A stretch of 11,236 bases of DNA from 20CM-2-65-7 sp035943355 (lineage in GTDB: Bacteria > Gemmatimonadota > Gemmatimonadetes > Gemmatimonadales > GWC2-71-9): assembly GCA_035943355.1 (NCBI GenBank), contig DASZCG010000014.1, forward strand, positions 1-11,236, in the 5' to 3' direction. The notes under the pieces were generated by a model, which was not told the DNA's origin, did not search any database, and saw only the letters and a list, made by a program, of their open reading frames with translations. The first letter of the stretch is position 1, and each line of letters opens with the position of its first letter. The position numbers were made by a program, and so were the translations under genes. Positions 5,818 through 11,236 of the stretch are shown piece after piece.

Positions 5818-7194
5818 TCAGCGGCGGCGCGTCGCCAGCGCGCGCAGGCAGACCGCCAGCAGCCCTGCGCTCACCTCGCGCATCACCTTGCGCATCTCCT
5901 GGTAGGGTGGGTGAAACGGCGTTGAGGCATGGCTGCGGCCCCACTCGATCGTGAAGGCGATGGGCTTGCCCTTCTTCCGATCGACCCAGTGGCGACTGTA
6001 GGCGTAGTCGTCCGTCGCACCGGCGGTCGGATAGAGCCCCACTGACTGCTTCACCTGGTACTTGCGCCCGCGGACGAGCCGGATGGCCGCCGCCATCTGG
6101 CGTCCCATCGCGATCGCCTCCCGCTTGTCCGCCGCCGGGATGTACTCTCGGTAGTCGTCGTCGTGGATCAAGCCTCGCTTCCCGTCGTACGCCTTGTTCC
6201 GGAAGTTCATCTGCGGATTGCTGGACTGGTTGTCGTCGCTGCCCCAGCTGTGAAGGATGGTCTCGCCGTAGCTGTGCAGATCCACGTAGTAGCGGATGTT
6301 GGGCAACCGGTCGAGCAGCCAGATCAGGTTGCGCGTCTCGGGCTCGGAGGCCGGACGGGGGCCGACGTAGGTCTCGTAGTCGCCCGGCTTGTGCGTACTC
6401 TCCACCGTGCCCGGCGCGAAGTGCCGGTCGAAGCGCCACAGAAATGGGAAGTTGCGATTCAGGTCCACGCCGATCGATCTGAATCCCTGTCCACGAGGCG
6501 CCGGGCGCCGGTTCTTCCGCCAAAAGGGATGCCGGTTCATGCTGAAGGCCCGGCCGTCAGGATTCACCTGGGGCAGCACCACGACGTCCATGGTTTCCAC
6601 CAGGCGGCGGATCAGCGCCGGCGAGACGCGCTTCTTGCCGAGCCGGAAGCCCTGCTTGTCGCGGTAGGCGCGCAGCAGGCGCACGGCGAAATAGATGAGG
6701 ATGTCCGGGCCGCCCCATTCCCGTCCGTGGACGCCACCGACAAAACACACCGCGGGCCGGTTCCGCCCGGTACCCTTGCCGATGCGGAACGCGTGACAGC
6801 GGCGTTTCTCCCACGTCACGTTCGGTAAGGGGATGCGTTCGAAATACCCGGCGTGATTCTTCTCGCCGAGCACCATCGCCTGCTCGATTTCGTCGGCAGT
6901 GAGATAGCCCCCACCCCAGATGACGTCGCCGTATTTCCCGCGCTTGAGTCGCCGGGCGACCGCGGCGCGTCCCTCCTGCTGGCGCGCGCGGTCGTGTGCG
7001 TCCACAGCCTCCAGGCGCTTGATCCCGTACCCCTGGCGCTCCAGCCACGCGACCTTGTCGGAGTTCACGTAGGCGTCCACCACGGCGCCCCGTTTGTCTT
7101 CGCGATACCCAACGACCATGACGCGCAGCTTGGGTCCGAGGGCGGTCAGGTGACGCTTGTCGCGTCCGGTTATGGCAACGTGGAGGATCGACAT
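5818..7194 (-). CDS. M14 family zinc carboxypeptidase
   Basis: A 458-residue M14 (carboxypeptidase A-like) metallopeptidase. Zinc ligands are His156 and Glu159 in GGVHGREW and His307 in YVDLHSYGE. The substrate-carboxylate-binding pair Asn246-Arg247 is in DLNRNF, the Tyr region is at YPTAGATDDYAYS, and the general base is Glu417 in FTIEWG. Residues about 22-65 (RVMVVGYREDKRG to GYGIKRLE) resemble the small alpha/beta propeptide/inhibitor domain of this family. No signal peptide is visible, so the enzyme may be cytoplasmic or leave by another route. The start chosen is the ATG at 7194 because CGGAG (complement of 7200-7204) lies 5 bases upstream. An ATG at 7227 adds 11 residues but overlaps the start of the divergent gene. 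It converges on the lysine minigene and shares its terminator hairpin. The physiological substrate (peptide C-termini or cell-wall peptides) is unknown. Confidence 0.9.
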   Translation of the reverse strand: MSILHVAITGRDKRHLTALGPKLRVMVVGYREDKRGAVVDAYVNSDKVAWLERQGYGIKRLEAVDAHDRARQQEGRAAVARRLKRGKYGDVIWGGGYLTADEIEQAMVLGEKNHAGYFERIPLPNVTWEKRRCHAFRIGKGTGRNRPAVCFVGGVHGREWGGPDILIYFAVRLLRAYRDKQGFRLGKKRVSPALIRRLVETMDVVVLPQVNPDGRAFSMNRHPFWRKNRRPAPRGQGFRSIGVDLNRNFPFLWRFDRHFAPGTVESTHKPGDYETYVGPRPASEPETRNLIWLLDRLPNIRYYVDLHSYGETILHSWGSDDNQSSNPQMNFRNKAYDGKRGLIHDDDYREYIPAADKREAIAMGRQMAAAIRLVRGRKYQVKQSVGLYPTAGATDDYAYSRHWVDRKKGKPIAFTIEWGRSHASTPFHPPYQEMRKVMREVSAGLLAVCLRALATRRR

Positions 7195-7199
7195 AGTGG

Positions 7200-7204
7200 C
7201 TCCG
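7200..7204 (-). promoter_or_regulatory. Shine-Dalgarno CGGAG deciding the M14 peptidase start
   Basis: The complement of 7200-7204 reads CGGAG and lies 5 bases from the ATG at 7194-7192. It supports this start over the longer in-frame one at 7227, which has no such site. Confidence 0.6.
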
Positions 7205-7220
7205 TGACTAGCTTTGTGAC

Positions 7221-8327
7221 ATGCCACCCGTCATTGCGAAGGGCACGTGTTTCCCGATGTTCGCCTACGAAGTGGCCCAGGCGATCGATCTCGACGCCGC
7301 GCAACGCCGTCTCTTCGAAGGCGTCGAGCGGCAGACGATCAAGTACAAGCGGCGCGCGCCGGCGTCCTTCGAGTACCGGCCCGCTCCGTTGCATGTCCCC
7401 CGCGGCGGCGAGCCGCAAACAGGAGATGGATGGCAAACAATGCCGGGAGTCGAAGTCGTGCTATACGACTTCGGTGCAGTCTCCGTGAGCTACGCGATTC
7501 CGCTGGCCGGCGAGCTGACGCGACTGCCCGCGCTGGCGGAGGATTTGTGGGGTAACGAACGGCTGCTCAAGGATTCGCGCCGTCACGTCGAGCAGCTACT
7601 GGAGACTCTGGGCGACGCCGCGGTACGTCCCCGGATTGCCGACTTCGTCGAAGACTACTCGATCTTTCACATCGAAACGTTCACCGAGCCGTGCGACGCC
7701 GCCATGCTGTGGACCAGTCAGGCCCTCACGGTGGCGCAGCTGCTGCGGGCCTCACCCCATCCTCTGTCACAGCAGGAAATCGCCGACGCGACGGCGGCGC
7801 GACTGTCCTTCGGCCCGAACGACGCGACCATCATCGATACCGACGCCGCCATCCTCTTCGACCCCGAAGGCGATGACGTGCGTGACATTCTCGAGTTCGC
7901 GAACACGCAGCTGCTGGAGATGCGCTATCTGGACCAACAGCTGGACGATGTGCTCGAGCGCGCCTACGAATCGTTGCTGGGGCGGGCGCGGCGGCCCCCC
8001 TGGCGGATGGCGCCCGTGGGTCCGGATCTGGGAAGCCTCGCGCGGCTCGAGCTCGACGCCGCGATTCTGTTCGAGCAGGTCACGAACGCGCTCAAGTTGG
8101 TGGGGGATCAGTTTCTCTCGCGGGTGTACGCGCTCGCATCGCGGCGGTTTCATCTCGCCGATTGGGATACGAGCATCGCGCGCAAGCTGCAGACGATCGA
8201 CGGGATCTATGGCAAGATGACCGACCGCGCGGCGACGCGTCGCATGGAGACGCTGGAGTGGATCATCATCATCCTGATCGCCGTATCGACGGTGCTGTCG
8301 GTCGTGACGCTGGCGCCGAAACACTAG
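7221..8327 (+). CDS. DUF155/RMD1-like protein with C-terminal membrane anchor
   Basis: A 368-residue protein with the layout of the DUF155 (RMD1/RMND1, YagE) family: an N-terminal FAYEVAQAIDLDAA segment, the conserved VVLYDFGAVSVSYAI stretch at about 79-93, a long helical middle with IIDTDAAILFDPEGD and a dense acidic/hydrophobic helix at 225-255, then RRMETLEWIIIILIAVSTVLSVV at 340-362. The last part matches the family's typical C-terminal single membrane helix, leaving only six residues on the far side. Yeast and human members are mitochondrial membrane proteins; the bacterial role is not defined. The start is uncertain: ATG 7221 has no Shine-Dalgarno, and ATG 7257, just before the conserved FAYEV segment, has only AAGGG 13 bases away. 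The gene is divergent from the M14 peptidase with 26 bases (or 62) between starts. Family assignment is by topology and motif look rather than alignment. Confidence 0.78.
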   Translation: MPPVIAKGTCFPMFAYEVAQAIDLDAAQRRLFEGVERQTIKYKRRAPASFEYRPAPLHVPRGGEPQTGDGWQTMPGVEVVLYDFGAVSVSYAIPLAGELTRLPALAEDLWGNERLLKDSRRHVEQLLETLGDAAVRPRIADFVEDYSIFHIETFTEPCDAAMLWTSQALTVAQLLRASPHPLSQQEIADATAARLSFGPNDATIIDTDAAILFDPEGDDVRDILEFANTQLLEMRYLDQQLDDVLERAYESLLGRARRPPWRMAPVGPDLGSLARLELDAAILFEQVTNALKLVGDQFLSRVYALASRRFHLADWDTSIARKLQTIDGIYGKMTDRAATRRMETLEWIIIILIAVSTVLSVVTLAPKH

Positions 8328-8339
8328 TTACCTCGTTCC

Positions 8340-8368
8340 TTGACAGGGCGATGACGTTCGGCCTTATT
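8340..8368 (+). promoter_or_regulatory. Candidate promoter with consensus -35 TTGACA
   Basis: TTGACA at 8340-8345 is a perfect sigma70-type -35. At 17-base spacing the -10 position reads CTTATT (8363-8368), only a 3/6 match. A promoter this weak at -10 may need an activator, which would fit the inverted repeat around it. It would give a leader of about 190 bases before the sulfurtransferase ATG. Confidence 0.45.
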
Positions 8369-8390
8369 GCGAGGAGCATGGCGAACGTCA
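8352..8390. repeat. Inverted repeat overlapping the candidate promoter, possible operator
   Basis: TGACGTTCG at 8352-8360 and CGAACGTCA at 8382-8390 are a perfect 9-bp inverted repeat with a 21-base spacer. The arms are 30 bases apart, about three helical turns, so a dimeric regulator could bind both on one face of the DNA. The spacer contains the -10 position of the candidate promoter. It could instead form an RNA hairpin at the 5' end of a transcript starting further upstream. Confidence 0.45.
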
Positions 8391-8409
8391 CGCACGTCTG
8401 CATCTGTAG

Positions 8410-8428
8410 CGGGCCCCATCGGGGTCCG
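8410..8428 (+). other. GC-rich hairpin in the leader
   Basis: CGGGCCCC (8410-8417) pairs with GGGGTCCG (8421-8428), eight pairs including one G-U, across a three-base loop. No T-run follows directly, so it is unlikely to terminate transcription. Its 3' side (GTCCGG, 8424-8429) can alternatively pair with CCGGAC at 8531-8536 near the ribosome-binding site. Confidence 0.4.
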
Positions 8429-8473
8429 GCCTGGGCGTGGGTTTCGTCATAGCGTAAACTGCTTCACGAATCG

Positions 8474-8526
8474 CGCGACCGGCTGCGGCTCCGGGAAACC
8501 GGGCTCTGGCCGGTCGCGTTGCTTTT
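8474..8526 (+). terminator. Terminator-like stem with T-run upstream of the sulfurtransferase gene
   Basis: CGCGACCGGC (8474-8483) pairs perfectly with GCCGGTCGCG (8509-8518). Inside it a second small hairpin, CCGG-GAAA-CCGG (8491-8502), has a GNRA-type loop. The stem is followed by TTGCTTTT (8519-8526). It could end transcripts from the upstream DUF155-like gene. Alternatively, because it lies inside the putative leader, it could act as an attenuator: CCGGGC (8499-8504) can instead pair with GCCCGG (8529-8534), which would rearrange this region. Confidence 0.5.
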
Positions 8527-8532
8527 AGGCCC

Positions 8533-8555
8533 GGACGGAAAACGTCCAGAGGAGG
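8533..8555 (+). promoter_or_regulatory. Small hairpin plus Shine-Dalgarno of the sulfurtransferase gene
   Basis: GGACG (8533-8537) and CGTCC (8543-8547) form a 5-bp stem with a GAAAA loop ending two bases before AGGAGG (8550-8555). The Shine-Dalgarno is 5 bases from the ATG at 8561 and decides this start over an in-frame upstream codon at 8519. The hairpin may keep the ribosome-binding site in a defined context. Confidence 0.5.
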
Positions 8556-8560
8556 AAACA

Positions 8561-9448
8561 ATGCCTGAGACTGTGGCACCTGTGGCCGACATCGCGGCGC
8601 GCGGGTACGCACACCCCGAGGTCCTGGTATCGACCCAGTGGGTGGCAGATCACCTGAATGATCCGAAAGTGCGCCTCGTCGAATCGAACGAGGACATCCT
8701 GCTCTACGAAACGGGGCACATCCCCGGTGCCGTCAAGATCGACTGGGTGGCCGACCTCAATGACCCCGTGATCCGCGACTACATCGACGGTCAGCGGTTC
8801 GAGCGCCTGCTGCGCGCCAAGGGGATCAACGGCGATACCACGATCGTGTTGTACGGTGACAAGAACAACTGGTGGGCGACCTACGCGTTCTGGGTGTTCC
8901 GGCTCTTCGGCCTGAAGAACCTGCGGTTGCTGGACGGCGGCCGGTTGCGCTGGGCACAAGAGGGCCGCGAGCTCGTCACCGCCGTGCAGCGCTATCCCGC
9001 AGGGAGCATCACGATCTCGGAGCGCGACGACAGCCGCGACCGCGCCTTCCGCGACCAGGTGCTGGAGCACGTCAGGAACAGCAAGTCGCTGGTCGATGTA
9101 CGGAGCCCCGAAGAGTATCGTGGTGAGCGGCTCCACATGCCGGAGTATCCGAACGAGGGCGCGCTCCGTGGCGGGCATATTCCGGGCGCGCGCAGCATTC
9201 CGTGGGGACGCGCGGTAAACCCGGAAACGCACACCTTCCGGCCGGCCAGCGAGCTGCGGACGATCTACCAGGAAGAGAATGGGCTCGAGCCGGACGACGA
9301 CGTCATCGCGTACTGCAGGATCGGCGAGCGCTCCTCGCACACCTGGTTCGCGCTGACGTACCTGCTCGGCTTCACCAAGGTTCGTAATTACGACGGCTCG
9401 TGGACCGAATGGGGCAACCTGGTGCGGTTCCCGGTGGAGAAGCCGTAG
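8561..9448 (+). CDS. Thiosulfate sulfurtransferase (two-domain rhodanese)
   Basis: A 295-residue tandem rhodanese, the usual length for thiosulfate sulfurtransferases that move sulfane sulfur from thiosulfate to a thiophilic acceptor. The N-terminal domain (about 20-140) lacks the catalytic cysteine: the loop position reads YGDKNNWW. The C-terminal domain (about 165-290) carries Cys252 in YCRIGERSSHTWF, the six-residue CRIGER active-site loop typical of thiosulfate-type enzymes such as mycobacterial CysA2/SseA. There is no signal peptide, so it is cytoplasmic. The ATG at 8561 follows AGGAGG at a 5-base spacing. The stop TAG overlaps the GTG start of the Fe-S scaffold gene by one base, a strong sign that both are translated together and that the sulfur may be destined for Fe-S assembly or persulfide metabolism. 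The family is firm; thiosulfate specificity is inferred from the loop. Confidence 0.93.
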   Translation: MPETVAPVADIAARGYAHPEVLVSTQWVADHLNDPKVRLVESNEDILLYETGHIPGAVKIDWVADLNDPVIRDYIDGQRFERLLRAKGINGDTTIVLYGDKNNWWATYAFWVFRLFGLKNLRLLDGGRLRWAQEGRELVTAVQRYPAGSITISERDDSRDRAFRDQVLEHVRNSKSLVDVRSPEEYRGERLHMPEYPNEGALRGGHIPGARSIPWGRAVNPETHTFRPASELRTIYQEENGLEPDDDVIAYCRIGERSSHTWFALTYLLGFTKVRNYDGSWTEWGNLVRFPVEKP

Positions 9449-9963
9449 TGGATCAGGAAACGCGGGTTGCCTGGCTGGTCGATCACTATCAACGACCGCG
9501 CTACCGCGGGACGCTGCAGGACGCGGACGCGCGCATTCCCGGCGGCAACCCGGGATGCGGCGACATCATCACGATGTACCTCAAAGCGAGCGAGGATGCG
9601 GATCGCGTGGAGGCGGTGAGCTTCGAGGGGGTCGGCTGCACGCTGAGCCAGGCCGCGGCATCGATTCTCGCCGAGCGGACGAACCAGCAGAAACCGACAT
9701 TCGCCGAGATCCTCGACTTTTCCTACGAGGAGATGTTGGACCTGCTCGGCCGGGGCATCGCGGCATCGCGACCGCAGTGCGCCACCCTGGCGCTCGGCAC
9801 GCTGAAGGGTGCCGTCAAGACCGTGGAGATGAACCGGAAGCTCCGGGCGGCGGGTCACACGGACCGGGAAATCGCGGCGCTGCGGCGCGAGATCGCCGCG
9901 CAGGGCGCAGGAACGGGTCTCGTGATTGGGGAAGGAGCGGAGCAGGCGGCACGAACGGCCTGA
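9448..9963 (+). CDS. IscU/SufU-type iron-sulfur cluster assembly scaffold
   Basis: A 171-residue member of the NifU-N/IscU/SufU family, on which Fe-S clusters are assembled or to which sulfur is relayed. The three conserved cysteines are Cys37 in GGNPGCGD (with Asp39), Cys64 in GVGCTLSQAAASI and Cys111 in RPQCATLAL. The spacing Cys64-Cys111 (47) is nearer to IscU than to Bacillus SufU with its longer insertion, and the residue before Cys111 is Gln, not the IscU His. About 45 residues (KTVEMNRKL to QAARTA) follow the core, including a charged helix and a Gly/Ala-rich tail. The start is GTG at 9448, sharing a base with the sulfurtransferase TAG, with GGAG at 9436-9439 eight bases upstream. No cysteine desulfurase or SufBCD gene is in the window, so the sulfur donor may be its partner. 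Family is confident; scaffold versus sulfur-relay role is open. Confidence 0.9.
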   Translation: MDQETRVAWLVDHYQRPRYRGTLQDADARIPGGNPGCGDIITMYLKASEDADRVEAVSFEGVGCTLSQAAASILAERTNQQKPTFAEILDFSYEEMLDLLGRGIAASRPQCATLALGTLKGAVKTVEMNRKLRAAGHTDREIAALRREIAAQGAGTGLVIGEGAEQAARTA

Positions 9964-9981
9964 GAATGCTCCGCTCCCTCC
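9930..9981. terminator. Long inverted repeat at the convergent gene ends
   Basis: The segment 9930-9944 and its partner 9967-9981 form an 11-bp perfect stem (GGAGCGGAGCA with TGCTCCGCTCC), then one mismatch and three more pairs, around a 22-base loop. The left arm lies within the last codons of the scaffold gene and the right arm in the 31-base gap before the convergent LVIVD gene. No clear T-run follows on either strand, so it may terminate poorly, protect the mRNA 3' end, or act with Rho. Confidence 0.45.
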
Positions 9982-9994
9982 GATCAGGCCGACG

Positions 9995-11236
9995 CTACTT
10001 CGCCAATCCTCTCACTACTCCCGCGAGCGACCGCACCTTCGCTCCATCCGCCGCGCCCGCGGCATCGCGGTCGAGCTGCGTGGCGAGGGCATTCAGGGTG
10101 GTCCGTCGCTTCTGCACCGTGGCTGTCTCCGCGGTCCCGAGGGCCGCGCGCACCGCGGTGATGCGATCGGCCGCCAGCCCCTTCGAGCGCTCGAGCTGGT
10201 CGAGATAGGCGCGCGCGACCACAAAGCTCGCCGGCCACGTGACGCGCTGCTGATCCTGCACGTTCTGATACGTGAGCTTCACCAGCTTCGCCGCGTCGAT
10301 CTCGTTCTGCGTGAGGAGCGCGTTCGGCTGGAGCTCGAGGACATCGAGTCCGCGCGCAATCTCGGAGCTGTAGATGTAGCCATTGTACCAGTACGCCGAC
10401 CAGCTGCCCGCCATCTGGAGCTTGGTCGAGTCCATCGGCCCGCGGTCGAAGAACGCGATCTCCTTGGGATGCGCGGGATCGGTGAAGTCGAATACCGAAA
10501 TGCCGCCCTGATACCACCCTTGGACCATGATGTCGCGGCCGGGGACGGGGATCAGGTTGCCGTTGTGCGCGACGCAGTTTTCCACCGCTGTCTGCGGCGC
10601 CGGCAGCTTGTAGTAGCCCTTGAAGGTCAAGGCGCGCTTGGTGTCGACGGTGAAGAGCGCGTCCGCGCCCCATTCGGGCTTGTCGGTCGTGCGGCAGCGT
10701 GGTGCCACGCCGCCGCCCCACTCGTCGGTGAAGATCACTTTGCTGGCGTCATTGTTGAATGTCGCCGAATGCCAGTAGGCGAAATTCGAATCCGAGGCGG
10801 CTGCAACGCGCACCGGATGCGCGGGATCCTTGATGTCGAGCAGCAGGCCGTAGCCCGCACAGGCGCCACCGGCGATGCCGAGCTGCGGATACACCGTGAT
10901 GTCATGGCATTGGTCGGGGCCGCGGCGCACCCCTCCAGGCCCCATCGGCGCCAGGAAATTCGCGTCGACGAAGCCCTGGATGCCGGCGCGCAGCTCGGTG
11001 CTGTCGGCTGCGGTCGGCGCACCCGTCCGTCCGTGGCTCTTCACGATGCTGTCGAGCATCTCGTTCGCAATTCCGGTGGGAACAGGGGTCGGGGAACCCT
11101 GAAACGTGACGATGAACGCGCCGGTGGCGCGAGCGGAATCCACCTCGTGCGCTGCGACGACAGAGTCGGCTGCCGCCATCCCGTGCATGCGTGGATCGAC
11201 CAGCGCCTCAAAGATCCGCGGCCGGCTCACGATAGC
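9995..11236 (-). CDS. LVIVD-repeat-containing protein, 5' end outside the window
   Basis: The frame is open to the right edge on the minus strand, so the N-terminus, and any signal peptide, is missing; 413 residues are visible. It contains beta-propeller-type repeats with the LVIVD-like pattern: GYGLLLDIKDPAHPVRVAAA and GGISVFDFTDPAHPKEIAFF, in which a hydrophobic strand leads to D-x-x-DPAHP. Other segments are CHDITVYPQLGIAGGACAGY, FTDEWGGG and a conserved-looking NCVAHNGNLIPVPG. The C-terminal 110 residues are alpha-helical and charged and may be a separate domain. LVIVD proteins are usually large exported proteins of unknown function, frequent in Gemmatimonadota and Acidobacteriota. The GTG at 11230-11228 is probably an internal valine, since the frame continues upstream (Ala-Ile) with the same character. 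It converges on the Fe-S scaffold gene, 31 bases away. Confidence 0.85.
   Translation of the reverse strand, partial: AIVSRPRIFEALVDPRMHGMAAADSVVAAHEVDSARATGAFIVTFQGSPTPVPTGIANEMLDSIVKSHGRTGAPTAADSTELRAGIQGFVDANFLAPMGPGGVRRGPDQCHDITVYPQLGIAGGACAGYGLLLDIKDPAHPVRVAAASDSNFAYWHSATFNNDASKVIFTDEWGGGVAPRCRTTDKPEWGADALFTVDTKRALTFKGYYKLPAPQTAVENCVAHNGNLIPVPGRDIMVQGWYQGGISVFDFTDPAHPKEIAFFDRGPMDSTKLQMAGSWSAYWYNGYIYSSEIARGLDVLELQPNALLTQNEIDAAKLVKLTYQNVQDQQRVTWPASFVVARAYLDQLERSKGLAADRITAVRAALGTAETATVQKRRTTLNALATQLDRDAAGAADGAKVRSLAGVVRGLAK

Larger units (their letters stand above)
8328..8560 (+). promoter_or_regulatory. Structured leader/promoter region of the sulfurtransferase-scaffold operon
   Basis: This 233-base gap contains, in order: a consensus -35 box TTGACA, an inverted repeat that spans the expected -10, a short GC hairpin (8410-8428), a longer branched stem followed by a T-run (8474-8526), a small hairpin (8533-8547) and the Shine-Dalgarno AGGAGG (8550-8555). 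No credible coding frame is present. The layout (promoter, long structured leader, terminator-like stem just before the ribosome-binding site) fits regulation by attenuation. I recognise no known riboswitch class in it. Confidence 0.5.

Noticed and set aside
8519..8560. Longer start for the sulfurtransferase at 8519.
   Set aside because: The added residues are encoded by the T-run, hairpin and Shine-Dalgarno region; AGGAGG sits ideally for the ATG at 8561.
8388..8612. Minus-strand open frame of 74 codons across the leader of the sulfurtransferase gene.
   Set aside because: No Shine-Dalgarno, Arg/Pro-rich composition, and it overlaps the real start of the sulfurtransferase gene.
9400..9447. 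Longer start for the Fe-S scaffold at 9400.
   Set aside because: It would overlap 49 bases of the sulfurtransferase gene and add residues with no family similarity; GTG 9448 has its own GGAG and a coupling overlap.
1..11236. Search for CRISPR arrays, tRNA or rRNA genes, transposase genes and direct-repeat attachment sites.
   Set aside because: None seen by reading; no regularly spaced repeats, cloverleaf-like segments with conserved arms, or transposase motifs were found.

Overview
The window is about 11.2 kb of high-GC bacterial chromosome, densely packed with genes. It most resembles a soil-type Gemmatimonadota or Acidobacteriota genome. That placement is an inference from the gene content: many exported enzymes, Tat-exported Gfo/Idh oxidoreductase and TIM-barrel isomerase genes side by side, a secreted creatininase-family protein and an LVIVD-repeat protein. 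No marker gene fixes the phylum. There are no rRNA or tRNA genes, insertion sequences, phage genes or CRISPR arrays, and no gene-free stretch reaches 300 bases.

Left part (1-1248): the 5' end of a lipoprotein gene runs off the left edge on the minus strand. Across a 187-base intergenic region, a secreted creatininase-family hydrolase is transcribed divergently.

Centre-left (1262-5586, minus strand): four tightly spaced genes (gaps of 4, 12 and 7 bases) form a probable operon, transcribed in the order GH30 glycosidase, DUF2461 protein, Tat-exported Gfo/Idh/MocA oxidoreductase, Tat-exported sugar isomerase/epimerase-like TIM barrel. Three of the four products carry export signals. The likely theme is glycoside breakdown followed by sugar oxidation or isomerisation outside the cytoplasm.

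Centre (5587-5817): between the divergent GH30 promoter region and the end of the next minus-strand gene lies a tiny plus-strand gene. It has a perfect AAGGAGG Shine-Dalgarno, an 11-codon frame reading Met-Ala-Met followed by eight lysines and a stop, and then a strong hairpin. This is the most unusual object in the window.

Centre-right (5818-8327): an M14 zinc carboxypeptidase (minus) and a DUF155/RMD1-like protein with a C-terminal membrane anchor (plus) diverge from a very short shared region.

Right part (8328-9963): a 233-base leader carries a consensus -35 box, an inverted repeat, three hairpins and a terminator-like stem. It precedes a thiosulfate sulfurtransferase gene whose stop codon overlaps the GTG start of an IscU/SufU-type Fe-S scaffold gene. 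These two probably act together in sulfur handling. The final gene, an LVIVD-repeat protein (minus), converges on them and runs off the right edge.
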